Positions 1-5,238 of a stretch of 5,238 bases of DNA are shown here, in pieces. The translations under genes and the position numbers were made by a program. The notes under the pieces are model-generated. The model was not told the DNA's origin. It saw nothing but the letters and a program-made list of their open reading frames with translations, and did no database searches. Origin of the DNA: Pyrinomonadaceae bacterium. Its GTDB lineage: Bacteria; Acidobacteriota; Blastocatellia; Pyrinomonadales; Pyrinomonadaceae. Numbering within the stretch: the stretch's first letter is position 1; each line of letters opens with the position of its first letter. The DNA is taken from contig JAJAYR010000547.1 of the NCBI GenBank assembly GCA_026786155.1, positions 1 through 5,238 of the forward strand, written 5' to 3'.

Positions 1-1225
1 CGTATTTGACTCCGCGAAAATGCGTTTTTAAGTCCAATACTCCGACACACTTTTCACTGCTGTTTTTGAGCAGTTTGGCACTCACATTGACCATCAGAAA
101 CGCTAAATTTGCCGCATTTTCCACTCCAACCTTCGTGGTGTTCATAAAATCTTCCAGCCCGAAATGTTGTTTGGCATCCCGAAAATTAAACTCTATCTGA
201 AATCTCAAACTGTAATAATCCATCAACTTTTCCCAGCCCAATTCCACATCGCTGCTAAACAATAGCGCGTGTCCCGCTTTCTGCGTTTTCAAGTTTAGTT
301 TCTTGATGATCACTACATTTATTGCTTGCCCGAAATCTTTGTGCAAAAACAATCCTTGATAATAATTGATGATGATTTCTCCAACTCGCTCGCTCTTTGT
401 TAAGATTTTATCGGCATTAAATCAAATCTTAACCTCGTTCCATACTTCTTTTTCGCTCCCCGTCCGCCATATTCGCCTTCATATTTCTCATAAAGTGCCG
501 CATCTTTTCTCATCTTTGAAATCAGATGCAAATCGTTTTCCCGCGCCATCAAAACCGCTTGATGATGTCCGAAATGTCCGTCCAATGCCAAGTATTCGAC
601 TTTGATAAAAACTCGCAGAAGTTTCAATAATCCTGACAGTAACTCATTGATTCTCAAAAGTTCAGCCGATAAATTCAACTCGTTTTTGTCCCTATTCAAA
701 CTCCCTTGCTTGCGCCCTTTCGGTTTGCTTTTCGTCGTTTTCGACTTCTTCGCTCGCTTCTTTTTCCGCCCCTTGAGTGCCTTTTTTTCCGCCTCGCTCC
801 GCACTGTTTGCTTGACCGCGAGCGGATACGCCTTTCTTTGGGCAACATTCACCAAAGAAATCACGAAAAACTCCAAACCGCTCACAACCTGACTTAAAAC
901 TCCCGAAAAAAACGCCCGATCCCGTGCGTTTGCGCTCCCGATTTGGTGACAGTGGTCGCATCGCCCGCCAAAATAAACTCACTTTTGGAATCAAACAAAT
1001 GTGTTTGAAAGAACTTCACCAGTAATTCAACCCACGGCAAATCGGTCGCAAAAAAGCGTTGCACGGTGCGATAACTGCCGCCTTTGCTAGTCCACCGTGA
1101 AATTGAGAGCATCGCCCGCGCGACCGCTCATCGTCGCGCATTGCCTCCGCAATAACCGCCGGTTGGCGACCGCAAGTTGGCGTTGCGAGAGTTTCCAAAC
1201 AAGCAAAAAGTGTTAATATATCCAT
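1..1225 (-). pseudogene. Broken IS4-like DDE transposase gene, 3' end beyond the left edge
   Basis: This is a cut-and-paste transposase gene that can no longer give a full protein. Read from the ATG at 1225-1223, pieces join as MDILTLFACL, then MLSISRW...GGSYRTVQRFF, the first catalytic Asp in LAGDATT (codon 962-960), FFVISLVNV, a lysine-rich linker (about 795-679), the second Asp in LALDGHFG (codon 582-580), LISKMRKDAALY, and finally YSLRFQIEFNFRDAK with the catalytic Glu at codon 193-191. The last block fits the IS4-family Y-(2)-R-(3)-E-(6)-K signature (Tyr 214-212, Lys 172-170). The pieces lie in different frames. Clear breaks fall near 1113-1120, at the T-run 906-912 and at 412/413; others lie between about 1133 and 1199. 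From about 402 to base 1 the frame stays open on the minus strand without a start codon of its own. Family assignment rests on motifs recalled from memory; the pseudogene call is firm unless the shifts are sequencing errors. Confidence 0.88.
1..1225 (-). mobile_element. Remnant of an IS4-like insertion sequence, ends not defined
   Basis: The broken transposase marks an old insertion sequence. Only its 5' side is in the window, so the terminal inverted repeats cannot be paired and the exact right end, which should lie between 1226 and about 1340, cannot be placed. No target-site duplication can be checked. The number of frame breaks suggests a long-dead copy that could move only if a transposase were supplied from elsewhere. 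Confidence 0.6.
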
Positions 1226-1358
1226 TGAAATGAACGGGTCTTTAGTTGAAATATCGTGCAAAAATAAATCTACTAAAATACTCGTTTCATTTCACCCTCT
1301 CATCTCAAGTTTTCAAATATCTTTTTGGCGAAGGTATTGATGATAATCTGGATTTAAT
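1226..1358 (+). promoter_or_regulatory. Gap between the IS remnant and nikR, presumed to hold the nikR promoter
   Basis: This AT-rich stretch separates two divergent reading directions, so the nikR promoter should lie here, along with the end of the IS. A 9-bp inverted repeat, TGAAATGAA (1226-1234) and TTCATTTCA (1286-1294), is visible; it could be part of an IS end, an operator or chance in AT-rich DNA. TAAAAT at 1274-1279 resembles a -10 box but no -35 box sits at the right distance. I do not see a GTATGA-N16-TCATAC operator of the E. coli NikR type. There is no good Shine-Dalgarno sequence before the nikR ATG. Confidence 0.3.
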
Positions 1359-1808
1359 ATGAGCGAACTTTCAAGATTCGGCGTGAGTGCCGAAGAAGAA
1401 CTTTTACAAAATTTTGACCGAATGATTAGCGCCCAAGGCTACTCTAATCGCTCGGAAGCGTTGCGCGATTTGATGCGCGACGCGCTGGTCAAATCGAAAC
1501 TCGAAGACGCGCCGGAAACGGGCGAAGTTTTAGGCAGTTTGACGCTGGTTTATGACCATCACGCGACCGATTTGGCGGATAAAATGAACGCGCTGCAACA
1601 CGAATTTTTTAATTTTATCGTGTCGGTGCTGCACGTTCACATCAGCCACGACGATTGTCTGGAAGTCATCGTGCTGCGCGGCGAAATCCAACAAATTCGC
1701 TCGCTTGCCGATTCGCTTTTGAGTTTGAGAGGTGTCAAACACGGCAAACTTTTTATCACGCTGCCGGCGCGGGAAATCGTCGAGCGGAAACACGCGCACA
1801 AACATTAA
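1359..1808 (+). CDS. nikR: Nickel-responsive transcriptional regulator NikR
   Basis: NikR is a cytoplasmic tetramer that binds Ni(II) and then represses nickel uptake or related genes. The 149-residue product shows the two expected parts. The N-terminal ribbon-helix-helix DNA-binding domain spans about residues 3-45, with the family signature GYSNRSEALRDLMRDAL at 27-43. The C-terminal ACT-like metal-binding and tetramer domain spans about 57-137. All four square-planar nickel ligands of the E. coli protein (His76, His87, His89, Cys95) have counterparts: His81, His92, His94 and Cys100, within QHEF and LHVHISHDDCLEV; the spacing between them is identical. The usual RGVKHG block follows at 124-129. 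The protein is slightly longer than E. coli NikR (133 residues) and ends in a histidine-rich tail, HAHKH. The ATG at 1359 gives the standard N terminus. No nickel transporter or nickel enzyme gene is in view, so its targets are unknown. Identification is very secure. Confidence 0.96.
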   Translation: MSELSRFGVSAEEELLQNFDRMISAQGYSNRSEALRDLMRDALVKSKLEDAPETGEVLGSLTLVYDHHATDLADKMNALQHEFFNFIVSVLHVHISHDDCLEVIVLRGEIQQIRSLADSLLSLRGVKHGKLFITLPAREIVERKHAHKH

Positions 1809-1817
1809 ATTAAAAAA

Positions 1818-1823
1818 AGGGAG
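1818..1823 (+). promoter_or_regulatory. Strong ribosome binding site behind nikR
   Basis: AGGGAG lies 8 bases before the ATG at 1832, ideal spacing for a Shine-Dalgarno sequence and the best match in the window; nikR, the downstream gene and the minus-strand genes lack one this good. It argues that ribosomes start at 1832 even though that frame closes after 11 codons. Confidence 0.5.
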
Positions 1824-1831
1824 AACAAGCG

Positions 1832-1867
1832 ATGAGCCGTTGGCGCGGACGTTGGGAAGATTATTGA
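1832..1867 (+). CDS. Possible 11-codon leader peptide or truncated 5' end of the next gene
   Basis: The open frame encodes MSRWRGRWEDY and stops at TGA 1865-1867. It begins 23 bases after the nikR stop and has a well-placed AGGGAG ribosome binding site. It is in the same frame as the hypothetical gene ending at 2404, and there is no other stop in that frame after the TGA. Three readings are possible: a true short leader peptide; the original start of the downstream gene, now cut off by a nonsense mutation; or a chance frame after a purine-rich stretch. The peptide has three Arg and two Trp in 11 residues, but I recognise no known leader. Nothing indicates that the TGA is read as an amino acid. 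Confidence 0.3.
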   Translation: MSRWRGRWEDY

Positions 1868-1879
1868 GAACTCGCCTTA

Positions 1880-1896
1880 ACGGGCGGTCCGCCCGT
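1880..1896 (+). repeat. GC-rich perfect palindrome between nikR and the next gene
   Basis: ACGGGCGG and CCGCCCGT face each other around a single T. In RNA this would form a short hairpin with a 6-bp stem and a 5-base loop. No T-run follows, so it does not look like an intrinsic terminator. It lies just after the 11-codon frame and could act as an mRNA structure or a protein-binding site; it may also be one of the small palindromic repeats scattered in such genomes. Confidence 0.4.
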
Positions 1897-2008
1897 GCGC
1901 GGGACGAAGTTATTGGCGTGGCGAGTGCCGCCGGTTTGGAAAACTCTCCAATCGGGAAATGTCTCTGCGCCCGAAAACTCGAAGGTTTCAGCCAATCAAA
2001 AACATCTG

Positions 2009-2404
2009 ATGAAAGCGACGCAAGCCGCGCTCGAAGCGGTTTTCGCCGACGTGCGCGGCGGTTTAATGGAAACCGTCGGCGTTGACTGCGTTTTATCAAT
2101 CGAAGATAAAAGTTCGGTCGTTTTGGATTTGCCCGCCGAAACCGACACGGAGCAAATCGCGCGGGCGATTGATTTGGAAAACGTCGAAGCGTGGCGCGAC
2201 GACAACGGGCGCGTTCACGTTGGCATTAGTCCCTGGCTTTCGACGAAAGACGTTGACCAAACCGTGCTTTGTGCGGTTAAAGTGATTCACGTGCTGCTCG
2301 GCATTCACGCCGCTGACAACGCCGCGCCGCCGACTTTCGGGCAGAAAATTTTGTCAACCGTCGCCGATATTATGAACATTCAAAAGAAAGTCGAAAAACA
2401 ATAG
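2009..2404 (+). CDS. Conserved-looking hypothetical protein, 131 residues
   Basis: I do not recognise this protein. From the ATG at 2009 it would be a soluble, acidic-to-neutral protein beginning MKATQAALEAVF, with alternating strand-like and helix-like stretches (VDCVLSIED, SSVVLDLPAE, GRVHVGISPW, then a hydrophobic helix TVLCAVKVIHVLLGIHAA at about 91-108, and a lysine-rich end). The hydrophobic stretch contains His and Lys and looks more like a buried helix than a membrane span. Codon use (GAA, AAA, GGC, GCG rich) matches the neighbouring real genes. The start is uncertain: neither ATG 2009 nor GTG 1895, in the same frame, has a ribosome binding site, and the strong site at 1818 feeds the same frame but is cut off by TGA at 1865. 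It follows nikR in the same direction, so co-transcription is likely and a nickel-related role is possible but unproven. Possible metal ligands (one Cys at 24 and one at about 94, a few His) show no clear motif. Confidence 0.65.
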   Translation: MKATQAALEAVFADVRGGLMETVGVDCVLSIEDKSSVVLDLPAETDTEQIARAIDLENVEAWRDDNGRVHVGISPWLSTKDVDQTVLCAVKVIHVLLGIHAADNAAPPTFGQKILSTVADIMNIQKKVEKQ

Positions 2405-2456
2405 ACGAGTTTGCAAAACCTATTTTAAATCAACAATGAAATCCTTCTCAAAAGTC

Positions 2457-2542
2457 GTTCTGAGGTTTAGAGTTCAAACTTCAGTTTGCCAAACCGCCGC
2501 GCTTCGCTGGCGGAGGACACGCTCAAGCGTGGACTCTGAACG
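2457..2542. repeat. Stacked palindromes between convergent genes, possible two-way terminator
   Basis: Three hairpins lie side by side: CAAACT-TC-AGTTTG (2475-2488), CCGCCGCG-CTT-CGC(T)GGCGG with one bulged T (2494-2513), and CACGCT-CA-AGCGTG (2518-2531). They are enclosed by an imperfect outer inverted repeat, CGTTCTGAG (2457-2465) against CTCTGAACG (2534-2542), 8 of 9 matching. The element fills most of the 164-bp gap between the plus-strand hypothetical gene (ends 2404) and the minus-strand rsmE (ends 2569). Its place between converging genes suits a bidirectional terminator, though there is no clean T-run beside the hairpins. Its nested build resembles mobile or REP-like intergenic repeats. 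Bases 2405-2456 show nothing further. Confidence 0.6.
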
Positions 2543-2568
2543 TCGGCGCGTTATTTTTGAGATAGTTT

Positions 2569-3285
2569 CTAGTTCAAATCACCGAATTGATTTTGCAGAA
2601 TCGCCGCGATTGAAATCGCCGCCGTTTCCGCCCGCAGAATTCTTCCGTTTAAGGTTACGATTTGAAAATTTTTGTTTCGTGCCGCTTCGATTTCAAAATC
2701 TTCCCAGCCGCCTTCCGCGCCGACGACCGCCGTCATCGTTTCCGATTTTTCGATTGCCGAAAAACTTTCACCGCCGCGTTCGGCAAATAGTATTTTAGTT
2801 CCGCCAGCCGTTTCGATAAACTTCCCAAAATCAACCGGATTTTCAATTGGCATCAACGTGGCGCGTCCCGATTGCTTGCAGGCTTCGAGCGCGATTTTGC
2901 GCCAGCGTTCCACCCGCTTTTCAGTATCTTTTATTTTGACATCGGCGCGTTTCGTGTTCAGCGGAAATAATTTCGTTACACCTAATTCAACCGCTTTCTG
3001 CACGACCAAATCAAATTTTTCGCCTTTTAAAAGCGCGACCGCCAGCGTCAGATTCAAATTTGATTCGGGCGCGTTCGGCACGATTTCTTCAAGAATTTTG
3101 AGCCGCGTTTCCTTCTTTCCGATGCTTTGAATTTCACACAGAAATTCTCTGCCGTCGCCGTCAAAAACCTGCGCTTTATCGAATTCCTTTAAACGCAGAA
3201 CATCGCGCAGATGCCGCGTTTCTTCCAGATTGAGCGAAACAGTTGATGTTTGAAATTGTTCGATTGGAGCGTAAAAACGACGCAT
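2569..3285 (-). CDS. rsmE: 16S rRNA (uracil1498-N3)-methyltransferase RsmE
   Basis: RsmE uses S-adenosylmethionine to methylate N3 of U1498 in 16S rRNA, in the decoding region of the 30S subunit. The 238-residue product is of usual length. It shows the N-terminal RNA-binding part starting MRRFY with HLRDVLRL at 25-32 and DGDGREFLCEI at 42-52, then the SPOUT-type catalytic part: KGEKFDLVVQKAVELGV (87-103), RWRKIALEACKQSGR (127-141), VVGAEGGW (187-194, with Ala where Pro is common in GPEGG) and the knot motif LNGRILRAETA (212-222), close to the family LGxRILRxETA. The ATG at 3285 is chosen because MRRFY is the standard family start; an in-frame ATG at 3345 would add 20 residues encoded mostly by a repeat. 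No Shine-Dalgarno sequence precedes either. It is the last gene of the minus-strand group. Identification is very secure. Confidence 0.96.
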   Translation of the reverse strand: MRRFYAPIEQFQTSTVSLNLEETRHLRDVLRLKEFDKAQVFDGDGREFLCEIQSIGKKETRLKILEEIVPNAPESNLNLTLAVALLKGEKFDLVVQKAVELGVTKLFPLNTKRADVKIKDTEKRVERWRKIALEACKQSGRATLMPIENPVDFGKFIETAGGTKILFAERGGESFSAIEKSETMTAVVGAEGGWEDFEIEAARNKNFQIVTLNGRILRAETAAISIAAILQNQFGDLN

Positions 3286-3293
3286 AAGTTTTG

Positions 3294-3363
3294 AGGGATG
3301 AGGGATGAAGGATAGGGATGAATTAAGCAAGATGGTTTTATTCATCCCTCATCCTTCATCCCT
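3294..3363. repeat. Heptamer-built inverted repeat between ykgJ-like gene and rsmE
   Basis: The left arm consists of heptamers AGGGATG (3294-3300), AGGGATG (3301-3307), AAGGAT lacking one base (3308-3313) and AGGGATG (3314-3320). The right arm, read on the minus strand from 3363, is AGGGATG, AAGGATG, AGGGATG, AAT. Bases 3301-3323 pair with 3340-3363 with a single bulged base, leaving a 16-base loop. In the minus-strand transcript this would be a long stable hairpin between the YkgJ-like stop and the rsmE start. The stop codon of the upstream gene (TGA, 3358-3356) lies inside the first heptamer of the right arm. Each unit contains ATGA or ATGG, and because the period is seven, TGA appears in all three frames. 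There is no T-run typical of a terminator. Confidence 0.8.
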
Positions 3364-4123
3364 TACTCGGTATTTCGCTGTTCGTCAGATTTCTGAAAAA
3401 ATCCGCCATCCATTGTTCGCCGGTTTTTTCGGGAAACTCATCCGCTTTTTTTCGCGTCCATTCGAGAGCGAGAACGAGCGGGACGAAGTTGGCGGGCGTA
3501 GAATTTAACTCCGCGCTATTGGAAATTTTTCGCACGGTGTCGGAGGTTTTCACCGGCAGTTCGACCATTCGCACGGTTTCCGCCGAAAGATTCAAGCAGT
3601 TTTCGGCGGGCGAAGTTACCAGATACTCGCGGCAGGCGAGCGGGCGCGTCGGGTGAATCGAACACGCCTCGTCTTCCAGAAACGGACAGTCAATCTTTTC
3701 GTTGAAATACTCGACGATAACCTTATTGCGCTCTTCGGGCGACAGCCTGAAACTTTCGTCCAGACGCTCAAACCAACCGCGGTCGGCGAAATGATGCCAC
3801 GCCGTTTCAAATCGTTTTTCGATTTCCGAGCGGCGCGGTTCGGGCAGCGCGGCGACTATTTCCGCGATTTGATACGCTTCGATTTCCGCCAGCGGAATCG
3901 CCTGACGGCAGCACGCCGCGCAGCCTTTTTGACACGAGATTTTGCCACCCGCGTTTTCGATTGCCGTTTCGCTCATTTCGATAAACGCCGTCGCCATCTG
4001 TTGAAAAATCGGCAGCATTCGCTGCGGTTTGACCGGCTTTGCCGGAACGGTCATCTGCAAATCGAGCGGCTGACCGCCGAGATTCAGCCGGACGTTGCCC
4101 GTTACCCAATCTTCGTTTTCCAT
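3356..4123 (-). CDS. YkgJ/UPF0153-family cysteine-cluster protein, putative metal-binding
   Basis: Proteins of this family carry a set of conserved cysteines thought to bind zinc or an iron-sulphur cluster; their reaction is mostly unknown. The 255-residue product has the hallmark CxxxCxxCC at Cys64, Cys68, Cys71 and Cys72, followed by IPLAEIEAYQIAEIV, then CPFLEDEACSIHPTRPLACREY with Cys146, Cys154 and Cys164, and a further Cys176. About 60 residues without cysteine come before the cluster and about 80 after it, so it is larger than the minimal family domain. No signal peptide or membrane span is seen, suggesting a cytoplasmic location. The ATG at 4123 lies one base after the stop of the FHA gene and has no Shine-Dalgarno sequence, so translation is probably coupled to that gene. 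The reading frame ends inside the heptamer repeat, so the last few residues may have been changed when the repeat arrived. Family membership is secure, function is not. Confidence 0.9.
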   Translation of the reverse strand: MENEDWVTGNVRLNLGGQPLDLQMTVPAKPVKPQRMLPIFQQMATAFIEMSETAIENAGGKISCQKGCAACCRQAIPLAEIEAYQIAEIVAALPEPRRSEIEKRFETAWHHFADRGWFERLDESFRLSPEERNKVIVEYFNEKIDCPFLEDEACSIHPTRPLACREYLVTSPAENCLNLSAETVRMVELPVKTSDTVRKISNSAELNSTPANFVPLVLALEWTRKKADEFPEKTGEQWMADFFRNLTNSEIPSKG

Positions 4124-4124
4124 A

Positions 4125-5238
4125 TTAATTAAAAGTTATCGCGTCCGCGTTGACGTTAAAATCCTTCGGGTTCTGCGTAATCGCGCCGATGGCGAGAAAT
4201 TGCAGGGCGAAATTAAATTCCGCGTCGGTAATTTTGTCTTTGGATTTCAAAAACCAAATCGTCCGAATCTCGCGCGGGCTGACGTTTTGCGTGTTCTTCG
4301 ACATAGCTTCGAGCGTGCTTTGCAGGGAGCGCGGTTTGCCCGCCGCGCCGCGTTCATACGCCGCGATAATCATCAGATTATCGTCCGCCAGTTTGTTGTC
4401 GAGCGTGATTTTCAAATCGTTGAGAATCGGCAGCATTGTCTGCGCGACGGCTAACGGGTCGCCGCGATTATTGCCCATTTTAGCGAGCGCGGCGGTCGCC
4501 AAAAATTGCGCCTTCAAATTTTTTGTATTCGCCAGCGTTTCAAACTGCGCGGCGTTTTTTTTCACCGCTCTGAGATTTTCGGCTAACGCGGCGGAGCCTT
4601 TGAACTGACCGATTTTTGAATTAATCGTTTCCGCCTGTTTGCCCGTGATAAAAGCGTTCGAGTCGCTTTGCGCGATGCGGCGGAGAAATAAACTGGTATT
4701 TTGTTCGATTTTTTCAACGTCGCCGGAAGTTTTCGGCGGCGGCGAATTTGGCGAATCGGGTGTCGGCGCAGTTCCGCCGCTTGAATTGACGGGCGAATCG
4801 CTTTTTTTCGGTGTCGGCGCGTCGTCGGGCATTTCGTCGCTTTTGGGCGATTTTGTTTTCGGCGTATAAACTGGAATGTCATCGGTTTGGACGACTTCTT
4901 TTTCCTTTTTGCCGCTGAAAGCGAAAAATAATCCGCCGACGAAAAGCAGAATTATCAAACCGAAAGCCGGAGCGAACCAGAAAACCGCCGCCGGAATTCC
5001 GCCGGAATTTGAAGCCACCGCGACGCTCGGCGAATTTGCCGAAGCTTGATTCGGCGTTTCGATATTGGTTGAATACGCGCTTTCTTCATTCGACGGATAT
5101 TGATTTTCAACCGCTGGCGATTGATAGGAATAGTTGTTTTCCGAATCGGTTTCAACTTTTATTTCAACCGCGCCGCCGAGATTTAAGCGGTCGCCGTTTT
5201 TGAGCAAAGTCGAACTTTTGAGCGGTGCGCCGTTGAGC
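4125..5238 (-). CDS. FHA-domain membrane protein with extracytoplasmic-type C-terminal domain, 5' end beyond the right edge
   Basis: The frame is open to the window edge, so the N terminus is missing; the TTG at 5207 is an internal leucine, not a start. Numbering the 370 visible residues, 1-28 (LNGAPL...LLKNGDRLNLGG) match the last part of an FHA domain, which binds phosphothreonine peptides. A low-complexity Ser/Asn/Pro linker follows to about 81, then one transmembrane helix at about 82-108 (FWFAPAFGLIILLFVGGLFF), a Pro/Ser/Asp/Lys-rich linker to about 172, and a helical C-terminal domain (173-370). In the latter, DPLAVAQTMLPILNDL, DDNLMIIAAYERGAAG (285-300) and IRTIWFLKSK resemble the layout of lytic-transglycosylase-like folds, but no catalytic Glu block is evident; this is an inference from pattern only. 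If the FHA part is cytoplasmic the C-terminal part is outside, although KKEK just after the helix argues weakly for the opposite. It may link Ser/Thr kinase signalling to the cell envelope. It is first of three minus-strand genes in view. Confidence 0.82.
   Translation of the reverse strand, partial: LNGAPLKSSTLLKNGDRLNLGGAVEIKVETDSENNYSYQSPAVENQYPSNEESAYSTNIETPNQASANSPSVAVASNSGGIPAAVFWFAPAFGLIILLFVGGLFFAFSGKKEKEVVQTDDIPVYTPKTKSPKSDEMPDDAPTPKKSDSPVNSSGGTAPTPDSPNSPPPKTSGDVEKIEQNTSLFLRRIAQSDSNAFITGKQAETINSKIGQFKGSAALAENLRAVKKNAAQFETLANTKNLKAQFLATAALAKMGNNRGDPLAVAQTMLPILNDLKITLDNKLADDNLMIIAAYERGAAGKPRSLQSTLEAMSKNTQNVSPREIRTIWFLKSKDKITDAEFNFALQFLAIGAITQNPKDFNVNADAITFN

Noticed and set aside
679..795. 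Lysine-rich linker in the transposase as an unusual inserted domain
   Set aside because: Basic linkers with a GRPKGSKN-like end between the first and second Asp are, as I recall, usual in this transposase group.
692..994. 100-codon minus-strand frame inside the transposase region
   Set aside because: It spans the 906-912 frame change but encodes the third, wrong frame on both sides; the conserved motifs are in the other two.
1865..1867. TGA as a selenocysteine codon
   Set aside because: No selenocysteine insertion hairpin or selenoprotein motif can be supported, and the peptide around it matches no known selenoprotein.
1895..2008. GTG 1895 as start of the unknown gene
   Set aside because: No ribosome binding site, it lies inside the palindrome, and the protein from ATG 2009 looks like a natural domain start; not excluded completely.
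1530..2099. 189-codon open frame on the minus strand across nikR and its downstream spacer
   Set aside because: It lies opposite the unmistakable nikR frame, is Arg-rich and low in recognisable motifs, and arises from the codon bias of the plus-strand gene.
3286..3345. 20-residue N-terminal extension of rsmE from ATG 3345
   Set aside because: The added residues are encoded largely by the heptamer repeat and the RsmE family starts with MRRFY at 3285.
3653..4132. 159-codon plus-strand frame opposite the YkgJ-like gene
   Set aside because: It is a shadow of a gene with conserved cysteine motifs on the other strand; its product is Arg/Phe-rich without domains.
4081..5200. Shared RLNLGG motif near the start of the YkgJ-like protein and in the FHA part
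   Set aside because: Six residues with no similarity on either side; probably chance rather than a duplication.
1..5238. CRISPR array, tRNA, rRNA or defence cassette
   Set aside because: No regularly spaced direct repeats with unique spacers, no cloverleaf or rRNA signatures and no defence-type protein motifs were seen on either strand.

Overview
The window reads as bacterial chromosome of middling GC content. Gene style and repeats (heptamer GGATGAG-type runs, stacked small palindromes between genes, an FHA/membrane protein next to a cysteine-cluster protein) suggest an Acidobacteriota-like organism, possibly Blastocatellia. That placement is an impression from memory; there is no rRNA or other marker gene here to test it.

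Layout. Positions 1-1225 (minus strand) hold the decayed transposase gene of an IS4-like insertion sequence. All three catalytic acidic residues and the Y-(2)-R-(3)-E-(6)-K signature can still be read, but in several different frames; the 3' end lies off the left edge. A 133-bp gap follows, then nikR (1359-1808, plus), a nickel-responsive ribbon-helix-helix repressor with all four nickel ligands. Behind nikR is an 11-codon open frame with the best ribosome binding site in the window, a GC-rich perfect palindrome, and then an unrecognised 131-residue protein (2009-2404, plus). A set of stacked palindromes (2457-2542) separates this plus-strand group from a converging minus-strand group.

The minus-strand group runs right to left: an FHA-domain membrane protein (cut by the right edge, ending at 4125), a YkgJ-type cysteine-cluster protein (3356-4123, starting one base after the FHA gene stops) and rsmE, the 16S rRNA U1498 N3-methyltransferase (2569-3285). 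The last two are separated by 70 bp holding a heptamer-built inverted repeat that also supplies the YkgJ stop codon. The order and spacing suggest one transcript, but the three products have no obvious shared task.

I found no CRISPR array, tRNA, rRNA, defence cassette or clearly new system. The items most worth a second look are the short leader frame plus unknown gene behind nikR, the heptamer inverted repeat inside the FHA-ykgJ-rsmE group, and the C-terminal domain of the FHA protein.
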